Source of the DNA: Amia ocellicauda
Taxonomy: Eukaryota > Chordata > Actinopteri > Amiiformes > Amiidae
Assembly: GCF_036373705.1 (NCBI RefSeq)
Contig: NC_089851.1
Span: forward strand, 56,238,497-56,302,496
DNA: 64,000 nucleotides
Direction: 5' to 3'
The notes beneath the pieces were generated by a model. That model was given only the letters and a program-made list of their open reading frames with translations, did no database searches and had not been told where the DNA came from. This document shows positions 42,509-51,540 of this stretch, piece after piece. How positions within the stretch are numbered: position 1 is the stretch's first letter; the number at the start of each line of letters is the position of its first letter. Position numbers and translations under genes: made by a program.

Positions 42509-42793
42509 CTGGATGCAGACAGCAACAAAGGAAGCACACAGAGGTGAAAACGTAAGGTTGACGGGAGCAACAAGCTCCCTGTTGCGACTGTCCAGGGGCG
42601 GCAATGGGAATTGGACGTTGGCCGTAGCGCGTGTCCTTTGGGTTCTGGTTCTTCTTTACAAACCGGCGTCTGTCCAGTTGGCTTTCCGGTTCATTACGTC
42701 CTCTGATGGCTTTACGATAAGCCTATCTTGCTAAAACTGATGGTCGACAAAGCAGAAGCACAAGCTTCGCAAGGAGCACAGAAAGCCCGCCTA
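42509..42793. repeat. Spacer of tRNA-Thr tandem unit, copy 2
   Basis: Near-identical to 42065-42350; no coding or RNA gene recognised. Differences include CAGACAGCAAC for CAGACTGCAAC and AGCAGAAGCAC for AGCATTAGCAC. Confidence 0.85.
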
Positions 42794-42867
42794 AGGCACC
42801 GCTGGGATTTGAACCCAGGACCTCCTGTTTACTAGACAGGCGCTTTAACCAACTAAGCCACGGCGCC
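42794..42867 (-). tRNA. tRNA-Thr (AGT)
   Basis: A 74-nt minus-strand gene starting GGCGCCGTGGCTTAGTTGG and ending CCCAGCGGTGCCT. The anticodon loop CTAGTAA gives AGT (inosine-modified in eukaryotes, decoding ACU/ACC). The acceptor stem is GC-rich and fully paired, and the B box GGTTCAAATCC keeps C56. This closely matches the usual vertebrate tRNA-Thr(AGT) and is probably the ancestral type from which the neighbouring TGT copies derive. It is the last unit of the tandem series and directly abuts the second satellite block. Confidence 0.93.
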
Positions 42868-42887
42868 AAATCTGCCACTGCTGCTGC

Positions 42888-44028
42888 TGATAGTAGAATA
42901 ACAGCAGATCACGGACCGCTGTCAATCAGGTTCTTGCCTTGCCGTCCATCCATCCATCCATCTATCTATGACTCTCAATATCTAACTCTCTTGCTTGCTA
43001 TCGCTCCCCCAATGGTCAGTAGCATAGTAGCATAACAGCAGATCACGGACCACTGTCAATCAGGTGCTTGCCTTGCCGTCCATCCATCCATCTGTCTATC
43101 TATCTATCTATGACTCTTGACATCTAACTCTCTTGCTTGCTATCGCTCCCCCAATGGTCAGAAGCAAAGTAGCATAACAGCAGATCACGGACCACTGTCA
43201 ATCAGATGCTTGCCTTGCCGTCCATCCATCCATCCATCTATCTATCTATCTATCAATGACTCTCGATATCTAACTCTCTTGCTTGCTATCGCTCCCCCAA
43301 TGGTCAGTAGCATAGTAGCATAACAGCAGATCACGGACCACTGTCAATCAGATGCTTGCCTTGCCGTCCATCCATCCATCTATCTATCTATCTATCTATG
43401 ACTCTTGATATCTAACTCTCTTGCTTGCTATCGCCCCCCCAATGGTCAGTAGCATAGTAGCATAACAGCAGATCACGGACCACTGTCAATCAGATGCTTG
43501 CCTTGCCGTCCATCCATCCATCTATCTATCTATCTATCTATCTATGACTCTCGATATCTAACTCTCTTGCTTGCTATCGCTCCCCCAATGGTCAGTAGCA
43601 TAGTAGCATAACAGCAGATCACGGACCACTGTCAATCAGATGCTTGCCTTGCCGTCCATCCATCCATCTATCTATCTATCTATCTATGACTCTCGATATC
43701 TAACTCTCTTGCTTGCTATCACTCCCCCAATGGTCAGTAGCATAGTAGCATAACAGCAGATCACGGACCACTGTCAATCAGATGCTTGCCTTGCCGTCCA
43801 TCCATCCATCCATCTATCTATCTATCTATCAATGACTCTCGATATCTAACTCTCTTACTTGCTTTCGCTGACCCAATGGTCAGTAGCATAGTAGCATAAC
43901 AGCAGATCACGGACCACTGTCAATCAGATGCTTGCCTTGCCGTCCATCCATCCATCCATCTATCTATCTATCTATCTATGACTCTCGATATCTAACTCTC
44001 TTGCTTGCTATCGCTCCCCCAATGGTCA
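42888..44028. repeat. Second satellite block (about 8 monomers)
   Basis: The same 142/146-bp satellite restarts inside a monomer body (GTAGAATAACAGCAGATCACGG) just after tRNA-Thr(AGT) and stops at AATGGTCA (44028), the same monomer position where the main array stops. The first monomers carry private changes (GACCGCTGTC, CAGGTTCTTG), while the last ones share private variants with the end of the main array. Confidence 0.95.
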
Positions 44029-44128
44029 CGTATGTTGCATTCAACAACAAAGAAAATCGTGTGCTGGAAATGATTTTTGGCAACTGTGAAGGAACTGCAC
44101 GACTGCAGCAACCACAACACCTCTGTCT

Positions 44129-44202
44129 GTCTCTGTGGCGCAATCGGTCAGCGTGTTTGGCTGTTAACCAAAAGGATGGTGTTTTGAATCCACCCAGGGA
44201 CG
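44129..44202 (+). tRNA. tRNA-Asn (GTT), second copy, likely pseudogene
   Basis: Same structure as 41625-41698 with anticodon loop CTGTTAA. The A box here is TGGCGCAATCGG, closer to the vertebrate consensus than in copy 1. The T arm reads GGTGT-TTTGAAT-CCACC, so the loop-closing pair is broken as well as C56 being T. One half is therefore better and the other worse than in copy 1. A TTTT follows at about 44209. Confidence 0.8.
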
Positions 44203-44366
44203 GCCCACTTTTCCCCCCGCCCCTTGTTATTGTTTCTACTTCTGGCGGACAGCTTGCCAGACTGTGGCTACAGTAACCTTAAGCTGCTTGCTGTGGACGG
44301 CCATCTTGCAAAAATGTATTGAGCGTTTAGAAACTTCCTTTCCATTGCCTAGGCCAACATAAACCA

Positions 44367-44440
44367 AGGCACTGCTGGGAGTCGAACCCAGGGTTTCCTG
44401 TTTACAAGACAGGCGCTTTGACCAACTAAGCCACGGTGCC
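44367..44440 (-). tRNA. tRNA-Thr (TGT), second intact copy
   Basis: Sequence of the 74-nt gene appears identical to 41863-41936: perfect acceptor stem, anticodon TGT, B box GGTTCGACTCC. It came with the cassette duplication. Identity of both promoters and structure suggests a recent duplication or gene conversion. Confidence 0.92.
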
Positions 44441-44488
44441 AGGACTCTCCCATTCTCCAGTACCTACACCCAGGCGTAAGAAACAAAA

Positions 44489-45021
44489 CAACTGCTTGAG
44501 GCAGACCCTCACCTGATCACCACATGTGGTTACACTTTAAGAAGGGGTGAGTTTAAGGTCATCGGTAACATCACAAAGGTTGGCAGCATTTTACATGAAT
44601 ATGTAAAGTAAAAAACACACACTACATGTAAATAAGCCATAATACTTGTTTAGTGTATGTAAGCTCGTTCTGTAATCATACATCATCCATACTAGTATTT
44701 AATAATTGAATTAACTATACACAACCTACTTGCTCAATTCACTCTTGTTACCGTGTAATTACAGTGCAAGTAAATTGTAATAATTGTAGCGTTGTATATT
44801 GGGCCATATTTTACATGTAACTATATATTTCATATTTGTCCAATTAATGTACATTTGTCTTTGTTTTTTTTAGCTGGTACCAAAACATTGGTCTCTGGAA
44901 CTAAAAGGTCGGAAATTGGAAGAACTATTAATGACAAATGAATGACCGCTGATACAAGTAAATAGTGTTTCCTCAAATCTAAAGTGAGACCTTTTTGAAT
45001 GAATCTGTAATACATGCCCTA
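44489..45021. other. AT-rich intergenic DNA, no gene seen
   Basis: No convincing ORF, RNA or repeat family recognised. The sequence is AT-rich with many ATGTAA/TACATG words. It leads straight into the TA target dinucleotide of the Tc1 element at 45022. Confidence 0.6.
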
Positions 45022-46205
45022 TACACTCACCTAAAGGATTATTAGGAACACCTGTTCAATTTCTCATTAATGCAATTATCTAACCAACCAATCACATGGC
45101 AGTTGCTTCAATGCATTTAGGGGTGTAGTCCTGGTCAAGACAATCTCCTGAACTCCAAACTGAATGTCTGAATGGGAAAGAAAGGTGATTTAAGCCATTT
45201 TGAGTGTGGCATGGTTGTTGGTGCCAGACGGGCCGGTCTGAGTATTTCACAATCTGCTCAGTTACTGGGATTTTCACGCACAACCATTTCTAGGGTTTAC
45301 AAAGAATGGTGTGAAAAGGGAAAAACATCCAGTATGCGGCAGTCCTGTGGGCGAAAATGCCTTGTTGATGCTAGAGGTCAGAGGAGAATGGGCCGACTGA
45401 TTCAAGCTGATAGAAGAGCAACTTTGACTGAAATAACCACTCGTTACAACCGAGGTATGCAGCAAAGCATTTGTGAAGCCACAACACGTACAACCTTGAG
45501 GCGGATGGGCTACAACAGCAGAAGACCCCACCGGGTACCACTCATCTCCACTACAAATAGGAGAAAGAGGCTACAATTTGCACAAGCTCACCAAAATTGG
45601 ACAGTTGAAGACTGAAAAAATGTTGCCTGGTCTGATGAGTCTCGATTTCTGTTGAGACATTCAGATGGTAGAGTCAGAATTTGGCGTAAACAGAATGAGA
45701 ACATGGATCCATCATGCCTTGTTACCACTGTGCAGGCTGGTGGTGGTGGGGGATGTTTTCTTGGCACACTTTATGCCCCTTATTGCCAATTGGGCATCGT
45801 TTAAATGCCACGGCCTACCTGAGCATTGTTTCTGACCATGTCCATCCCTTTATGACCACCATGTACCCATCCTCTGATGGCTACTTCCAGCAGGATAATG
45901 CACCATGTCACAAAGGTCGAATCATTTCAAATTGGTTTCTTGAACATGACAATGAGTTCACTGTACTAAACTGGCCCCCACAGTTACCAGATCTCAGCCC
46001 AATAGAGCATCTTTGGGATGTGGTGGAACGGGAGCTTTGTGCCCTGGATGTGCATCCCACAAATCTCCATCAATTGCAAGATGCTATCCTATCAATATGG
46101 GCCAACATTTCTAAAGAATGCTTTCAGCACCTTGTTGAATCAATGCCACGTAGAATTAAGGCAGTTCTGAAGGCAAAAGTGGGTCAAACACCAAGTGAGT
46201 ACCAA
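45022..46205 (+). mobile_element. Tc1/mariner element, right end missing
   Basis: The left end is clear: a TA (45020-45021) followed by TACACTCACCTAAAGGATTA and then ATTAGGAACACC, a terminus I recognise from a widespread fish Tc1 family. A broken transposase follows. Near 46200 the sequence departs from transposase into AT-rich DNA and no matching inverted terminal repeat (a ...GGTGAGTGTA-like end) is seen downstream, so the right end was deleted or replaced. Confidence 0.85.
45172..46205 (+). pseudogene. Tc1-type transposase, inactivated
   Basis: Tc1 transposase is a DDE/D enzyme that cuts and pastes its own element at TA sites in the nucleus. The N-terminal bipartite helix-turn-helix region is clear in the first frame (HFECGMVVGARRAGLSISQS, then SRTTISRVYKEWCEKG). 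A TGA at 45613 interrupts the frame just before SDESRFLL, which holds the first catalytic Asp. Frame is lost near 45750 in a G-rich stretch where a few residues are missing. The next frame carries QQDNAPCH (second Asp) and SPIEHLWDVVERE (third acid, here Glu, giving DDE). The C-terminus after LVESMPRRIKAVLKAK runs into non-homologous sequence, so the last codons up to 46331 are not transposase. Stop plus frameshift make it inactive. Confidence 0.88.
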
Positions 46206-47250
46206 GTGAAATCTATTAAAGTATTGAAGTATCCCAATGTTATAAGTTACACTTCATGTATACATGTGTTTGGAAGTTTATCCAAATATATTCTACCAGT
46301 ATATTTAGAATGCAACATTTTCGCAGTCTAATATATTCACAGTATACAATACATGCAATATGAGATTGTTGTGTATTTAGCAGTATACTAAATGTATATT
46401 ATAAGGAGACATATATGTATGCATTTTTATATATTTAGTATAAAATACATGTGTAGATGTTACAGTATATTTGCATATAATTATATATATTAAAAACAAG
46501 TTTACATATAATTCTGAATATACTTAAGTTATATTAAGCAATATTTGTATTGTATAATATAGTGTATTTGACCATATTTATGTATCAAGTGACATACTAA
46601 AACTGCAATTGATATTTAAAAGTATATTTTCACCATATATTATAAAATGGTATGCACATTTATAAAACATATTAATACATTAAAATACATTTCATATTTC
46701 AGAATAATATATATTTTTAAATATTTTATTTTTGTAAGGGTATCTTCCATAAATGCAGTTTTACCAAACAAAGGAAAACCAGGAAAGGTTGGTGGAGGAG
46801 ATTACGCAGTTTTGGCAGCCCATTCTGAAACCCACTGCAGAATATATTCTGGCAGGAGGTCTGATTAAAATACTGGAAAATCTTCAATCAAAGTCAAGAA
46901 ATGTGTCAAAAGGCTTCCAGTTTCCTTTCCTGCCATGAGAAGTATGCTGATTTCAGAACCTCTATGAAATAGATTCCTTATTTTTCAAAAAATAAGTAAT
47001 GGTTATTTTTTTCACTGTTTCCTCAATATATTAATAATAAACTGTTTTATTTTTTTCTGCAAAATAAGTAAAGTTTACTTATTTATTTCTGGAGAAATAA
47101 GTAATAGTTACTCATTCCTTATTTCTGTTTCCCTGTTTTTTCACAAAATAAGTAATGGTTATTTCAAAAATCCCTGTTTACAAATGTAAGGACTTATAGC
47201 ACAACAGCATTACATACAGATAGATAACATACATTAGTTATTATGCTAAC
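46206..47250. other. AT-rich DNA with short AAATAAGTAA repeats and a weak ORF
   Basis: No recognised gene. Many TATATTTA words occur at 46250-46720. An ATG-led ORF of 61 codons at 46753-46938 has ordinary amino-acid composition (ERLVEEITQFWQPILK) but no known motif; it might be an exon-like remnant of an unknown repeat or gene. From about 46980 to 47170 the motif AAATAAGTAA recurs about four times (e.g. near 46990, 47063, 47095, 47148) in loosely related context. Confidence 0.4.
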
Positions 47251-47828
47251 AAGTGTCCATTATAAACAATCTATTAACAAATTATTGATTATGTTATTGT
47301 TATATGATTATTACAAATTATACATATATTAGACATTTTTATTTAAACATTTTTGCTATACTATGTAGTTTGCATGTTCTCCCCGTGTCCACGTGGGTTT
47401 CCTCCCACCGTCCAAAGACATGTGGGTTAGGTTAATTGGCTTCTCTAAATTGCCCTGTATGTGGGTGTGTCTGCGTGTGTGTGTGTGTGTGTGTGTTGCC
47501 CAGCGATGGACTGGGGTCCCGTCCTGGGTGTATTCCTGCCTTGTGCCCTTTGCCTGCCGGGATCAGTGCTCGGCGACCTTCGCCAGGATAACTGGTTTCA
47601 AAAATGGATGGATAATAGCAGTAATTAACTGGCATGGCAGTTAATGATAATAGATTGATATCGGTGTGCGAATGTCATGTTATTATACCCTTTATTAAAT
47701 ATGTTATTAAATACCTTAAAACATATTATAGCAAAAAAGTTTAAAAATGTCTAATATATTTATAATTTGTAAAATTAATCATATAATAATAACATAACAT
47801 GTTAATAGATTGTTTATAATGGACACTT
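47251..47828. mobile_element. Non-autonomous element with long inverted repeats
   Basis: The left arm 47251-47360 (AAGTGTCCATTATAAACAAT ... TTTTGCTATA) is repeated in reverse complement at 47727-47828 (TATAGCAAAAAAGTTT ... AATGGACACTT) with several indels and substitutions. The arms are about 100-110 bp and enclose about 365 bp, most of which is an L2-like tail. No ORF of its own. It resembles a MITE or foldback element; target-site duplications could not be fixed by eye. Confidence 0.7.
47366..47620 (+). mobile_element. L2-clade LINE 3' tail (fish Maui-like)
   Basis: The segment TTGCATGTTCTCCCCGTGTC ... GTTTCCTCCCACCGTCCAAA ... (GT)n ... CGATGGACTGG ... CCTGCCGGGAT ... ATGGATGGAT is the widely dispersed 3' end of fish L2-type LINEs and SINEs that share it, ending in the ATGGATGG-type tail. 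It contains a (GT)n run at about 47472-47494. There is no reverse-transcriptase ORF, so this is a 5'-truncated insertion. It lies neatly between the inverted-repeat arms at 47360 and 47727. Confidence 0.75.
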
Positions 47829-48139
47829 AAAATAAAGCATTACCATTATTCTTAATACATGGATACAAGATAATCAACAACATGGGAGGGCTTGAGAATC
47901 TGCTATGGCTTTGTTCAAGGAAATTTGGCACTGAATAAATGTTGGCTACGGCAAACATGCGCTGCTGTACAGGCTGACAGAGACACTGTGATGCATTTCT
48001 TCAATGAGTGATGCTTACTTAATCTTTATTTCCATTTCCCAGTTTAAGAACACTTATCTCTACAGCATTACTTCAGTAGTTCACGCAGCCCCCTATAGAA
48101 GTCAGCGGAAGATGTAGTGATTGAAGTAATGGAGGTATC
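47829..48139. other. Unassigned spacer
   Basis: About 310 bp with no recognised gene or RNA. Some of the 3' part may already belong to the rearranged Tc1 element that follows. Confidence 0.4.
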
Positions 48140-48400
48140 TTGGCCTGTACACACTTGGCAGAGGGAACGACAGCCTGGCCATGGAACACCTACCCCCAGC
48201 TCCATCTTGAGATTAGCGATTGTTCTCTTGATTGTTGACATTGACACAGATACGCCTACCTCCTGGAGGGTATTCTTGATCTGGCCAACTATTGTGAAGG
48301 GGTTTTCCTCACCAGGGAAAATATTCTGTCATCCACCACAGTTGTTTTCCGTGGTGTTCCTGGCCTTTTGGTGTTCCTGCGCTCACCAGTACGTTCTTAT
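48140..48400 (-). pseudogene. Tc1-like transposase, N-terminal DNA-binding half (minus strand)
   Basis: On the minus strand the translation contains GTPRKTTVVDDRIFSLVRK and, further on, VGQIKNTLQEVGVSVSMST followed by IKRTIANLK, the second helix-turn-helix of a fish Tc1-like transposase. Catalytic residues are absent: the reading runs out near 48140. The matching C-terminal half lies just downstream but on the opposite strand, so this is an inverted, broken copy. It cannot encode an active enzyme. Confidence 0.75.
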
Positions 48401-48461
48401 TAGTGGATTTGGCCCCACCTAATGTTTTTGCTCTCTGATTGGTTTGTTTTGATATCTAAGG

Positions 48462-48610
48462 CAAAACACCCCAAGAACAAGCAGGATCTAAAGACAGCTG
48501 TAGTGCAGGCCTGGCATAGCATCACCAGGGAAGAAACCCAGCATCTGGTGATGTCTATGGGTTCCAGACTTCAGGCAGTCATTGACTGCAAAGGATTTGC
48601 AACTGATAGG
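48462..48610 (+). pseudogene. Tc1-like transposase, C-terminal end (plus strand)
   Basis: The plus strand reads KNKQDLKTAVVQAWHSITRE then THLVMSMGSRLQAVIDCKG-like residues (seen as TQHLVMSMGSRLQAVIDCKG), the usual C-terminus of the Tc1-like family whose N-terminal half is at 48140-48400 on the other strand. The DDE core is missing between the two. The open frame continues past the expected stop to 48688, reflecting decay. Confidence 0.75.
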
Positions 48611-49303
48611 GAGACATTTTACTCCCTCAATAAACAGGCGGACAAGGAATACTCAGGACCCGATTTAACTGAAATAATACCAAAATAGTTTATTCAGCTA
48701 CAACTAAGTGCTCTGGAGATGGTCAGTCAGCAAGACACATCTAAGGTTTTTCTAAAGAACATGCTATCATATACAAGATGACTCCCTTTGATTGCTGGGC
48801 AACTGGATGACGTCAATGATGTACCCCAAACTTGATCACAGACTTCTCCTTTGTCTTCTGTTTTCTCTATAGCCTTGGATGAAAATGTTTTTCTAAAAAT
48901 CAGCTACACAGAACTACTGCACCTGTCCTCTGCGGAGCAATACACAAAGCTTAAATTCATACATGGGTTACACAATCTTACTGCAACAATGGTGCAAATA
49001 TATTTGGCATTCGGACAGGCCACTGTCCCGCATCACAACCAAGTATTGAAACTCACAATTTAATTAATGATTATGTTAGTTTGTCCAAATACTTTTGAGC
49101 CCCTAAAATTGGGGGGACCACATAAAAATTGGTTTAATTCCTACACCATTCACCCGATTTGGATGTAACTATCCTCCAATTAAAGATGAAAGTCTACACT
49201 TAAAGCACATCTTGATTGTTTCCTTTCCAATCCATTGTGATGGTGTACAGAGCCAAACTGACAATTGGGTCTGTCCAAATATTTATGGACCAGACTGTAT
49301 ACC
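48611..49303 (+). mobile_element. Tc1-like element 3' region and right terminus
   Basis: From about 49060 the sequence TTTGTCCAAATACTTTTGAG, then GCCCCTAAAATTGGGGGGAC, and the end TGTCCAAATATTTATGGACC followed by AGACTGTATA are those of a fish Tc1/mariner right end; the last 28 or so bases are a terminal inverted repeat next to TA. The intervening 48611-49060 contains a 70-codon ORF (48851-49063) of no recognised family. Whether everything from 48140 to 49303 was one element is inferred. Confidence 0.6.
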
Positions 49304-49790
49304 TGTAAAGAAGGACTGCCATGGCGGGGAACCCAGGTGCGGAGTGAGAGGTGGTCAGAAACAGGCTGTGGTCAATGCCGGCAAACCGTAATGTCCAGGG
49401 AAATCCACAAGTCCTGGTCGATAAGACAAGCAGGGGGTCAATGATCAGGCAAACAGGCTGGTAGGGAGAATACGGGAATTGGTGGAGGAACACGTGGAGG
49501 TTGTAAACAATCAATAACAAAAGGATACAAGACATAGCAGTGAATTAAAGTCACAGAGGGGTTTATATGTGTAGCAGAGAGGAGCAGAGGACGGCGAAGG
49601 AGAGTGCTGGTACAATGGGAGTTCGAGGATGATAGAACAAGTGCACATGGTGCCGAGGAATGTTAAGTGGCTGATTGCTGGGGAATGTGAGGGTTTAGAA
49701 TTCCGGTGATGCTGACCTCTGCAGGGGAGCTTGTGAATTGCGGGATGTGTGGGATAAAACAGTGACAATACCACTTGTTATTGTGTGTTT
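49304..49790 (-). mobile_element. Probable retroelement fragment (LTR/5'UTR type)
   Basis: A GC-richer, purine-rich stretch (GGCGGGGAACCCAGGTGCGG ... AATCCACAAGTCCTGGTCGA ... TGGTGGAGGAACACGTGGAG) resembles the long terminal or leader regions of fish retroelements in reverse orientation. No pol or gag motif is present. ORFs of 87 and 111 codons on the minus strand read through it and match nothing I recognise. Assignment is tentative. Confidence 0.35.
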
Positions 49791-49906
49791 GAGTTTACTT
49801 GCATGGATTGTCTATTCATGTCAATATAAAAATTCCAAAGCATAACATTTATTCACAACATGCTTTAGTGTTAAATGTTTAATATGGCAGCGCATATAAA
49901 GGTGTA

Positions 49907-50346
49907 TACAGCTCTGGAAAAAATTAAGAGACCAGTGCACAATTATCAATTTCTCTGGTTTACTATTTATAGGTATATGTTTTGGTAAAATGAACATTTT
50001 TGTTTTATTCTATAAACTGCTGAAAACATTTTTCCCAAATTCCAAATAAAAATATTGTCATTTAGAGCATTTATTTGCAGAAATTTACAACTGGACAAAA
50101 TTACAAAAAAGATGCAGTGTTGTCAGACCTCAAATAATGCAAAGAAAATAAGTTCATATTAATTTTTAAAAAACATAATACTAATGTTTTAACTTACAAA
50201 GAGTTCAGAAATTAATATTTGGTGATTTTCAATCACAGCATTCATGCGTCTTGGCATGCTCTCCACCAGTCTTTCACATCGCTGTTGGGTGACTTTATGC
50301 CACTCCTGGCGCACAAATTCAAGCAACTCGGCTTTGATTGATGCGT
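49907..50346 (-). mobile_element. Tc1/mariner fragment with left terminus and transposase C-terminus
   Basis: A TA at 49905-49906 is followed by TACAGCTCTGGAAAAAATTA, then AGAGACCA, the terminus of a common fish Tc1/mariner family. After the AT-rich subterminal region, the minus strand at about 50345-50225 reads LLEFVRQEWHKVTQQRCERL then VESMPRRMNAVIE, the end of the transposase. The element is cut at about 50346, where unrelated sequence begins, so the catalytic core and other terminus are gone. Confidence 0.85.
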
Positions 50347-50359
50347 CCTTCACAAAGAC

Positions 50360-50450
50360 AAATCTGCATCTCTTCCTGCTTGTCTGCTATCTCTGCCTGG
50401 ATGCACTCACACCACCTCAAGCTCAACCTCTCCAAATCTTTTTTACATTC
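50360..50450 (+). pseudogene. LINE reverse-transcriptase scrap
   Basis: One frame reads CLSAISAWMHSHHLKLNLSK, the segment C-terminal to the catalytic motif in fish CR1/Rex-type non-LTR reverse transcriptases, where the nascent strand is handled during target-primed reverse transcription. Only about 30 residues survive. It starts right at the break of the Tc1 fragment, so two decayed insertions abut here. Confidence 0.6.
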
Positions 50451-50529
50451 CGTTAATTCCTTTAGAAATCAGGATAAATTGGGTAAAACCAGAAAAGCAT
50501 CTAATTAATTCTCATTCAGGAGTCAACAT

Positions 50530-50706
50530 AAAAAACAGAAAAGAAACAGAAAACCATCCTGAGGTTCTGTGACACCAAAGAAGGTTTCCTACTGTTCACA
50601 GAGAAAGGGGAGCAATTGCTTGCCCCAGTGGAGGACCTTCTACGGCAGATGGGATTGAAGACTGTGGAGGAGATCGAACAGCTTCTCCCTGTAGTAGCAG
50701 ACATAA
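50530..50706 (+). other. Open exon-like segment of unknown family
   Basis: A frame without ATG, open after a TAA near 50526, reads RFCDTKEGFLLFTEKGEQLL then APVEDLLRQMGLKTVEEIEQ with ordinary, soluble-protein composition. It is preceded by a possible splice acceptor (TTCTCATTCAG, about 50518) but the open frame does not reach it, and a GT follows at about 50712. The DNA is less AT-rich than its neighbours. It could be a decayed exon or a transposon-derived fragment; I recognise no family. Confidence 0.3.
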
Positions 50707-51498
50707 CTATCCAAAGTAAAAAAAAAATGCAATCAATCTATTGCAATTAGCAATGAGGAGTAGCATTTAGTGCTATTGTTTGGCTCCAAACCAGAAGCCT
50801 ATTGGATGATGTGTTATTTTAAATAAGAATGTATAATATAAAAATAGTAACAGACTGATTTGTTTTTTTGTATACACATATTTTACTGTTTTAGTTTTTA
50901 ATTTACTTTTTTTTAATTAAGTTAATTACATGCAATTAAATGTATGTGTATATATATGTTTCCAATTTTGTTTACTTTTTAACAAAATTAAAGTGTTCCG
51001 AAGCCCAACCCTGCAGCAACACCAGTCTATCACAAGGCAACTCTAATTATCTCTAATTAAGGACACAAGTCTAACACAGGGTAACTCTAATTCTAATGTT
51101 TGTTATATTTCTTTTTGATAATTTTCAAGATAAGAAAATGTACAAACAAATGATATATGCCAATATTCAGTAAATAATTATCCATTAAGTTTAATCTGAG
51201 GATTTTTACAGCTTTTCTTCTACCCCCAAAATTCCAACTCCTGTTACAACTTTGGTAGAAACATAGTATACATACCAGCCAATTAATTCCCTATATTATC
51301 CTTATCTAATAGCCTTAGCTTATTTTCCTTAAACACCTTTTTCAAATCATTTAACGTTTCGATTATTTTCAAAAACTACTACTAGTAGCTTACTACTGTT
51401 AACAATAACTTACATGTACTTATAGTAACTTACATACTGTAGCATTGGAGGGGCATTTTATTGGTTATTATGAATTATTATTTATTATTTTGTTTTGT
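50707..51498. other. AT-rich DNA, no gene seen
   Basis: Only low-complexity A/T runs and short repeats such as GGACACAAGTCTAACACAGG-type duplications near 51010-51085. No ORF, RNA or known element identified. Confidence 0.5.
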
Positions 51499-51540
51499 AA
51501 GGATAAGGGTGTCTGCCAAGAGATAAATAATAATAATAAT
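51499..51540 (+). mobile_element. SINE/LINE 3' tail
   Basis: GGATAAGGGTGTCTGCCAAG followed by AGATAAATAATAATAATAAT is the 3' tail shared by many fish SINEs and their partner LINEs. No tRNA-derived head was found immediately upstream, so the insertion is truncated. Confidence 0.6.

Larger units (their letters stand above)
44029..44488. repeat. tRNA cassette copy 2 (Asn + Thr)
   Basis: Near-identical duplicate of 41525-41985, offset about 2,504 bp. Homology ends around 44488, where the copy lacks the long AAAAC tract and enters unrelated AT-rich sequence. Confidence 0.9.

Noticed and set aside
41845-42734. Several 64-119-residue ORFs crossing the AAAAC tracts
   Set aside because: They exist only because a pentanucleotide repeat stays open in all frames, and they overlap tRNA genes on both strands.
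45092-45531. Minus-strand ORFs of 63 and 85 residues
   Set aside because: Antisense shadows of the Tc1 transposase.
45172-46331. Functional Tc1 transposase
   Set aside because: An in-frame stop, a frameshift and loss of the right terminus rule out an active copy as assembled.
47393-47644. ORFs of 67-83 residues over the (GT)n region
   Set aside because: Lie inside an L2-type non-coding 3' tail; composition is driven by the repeat.
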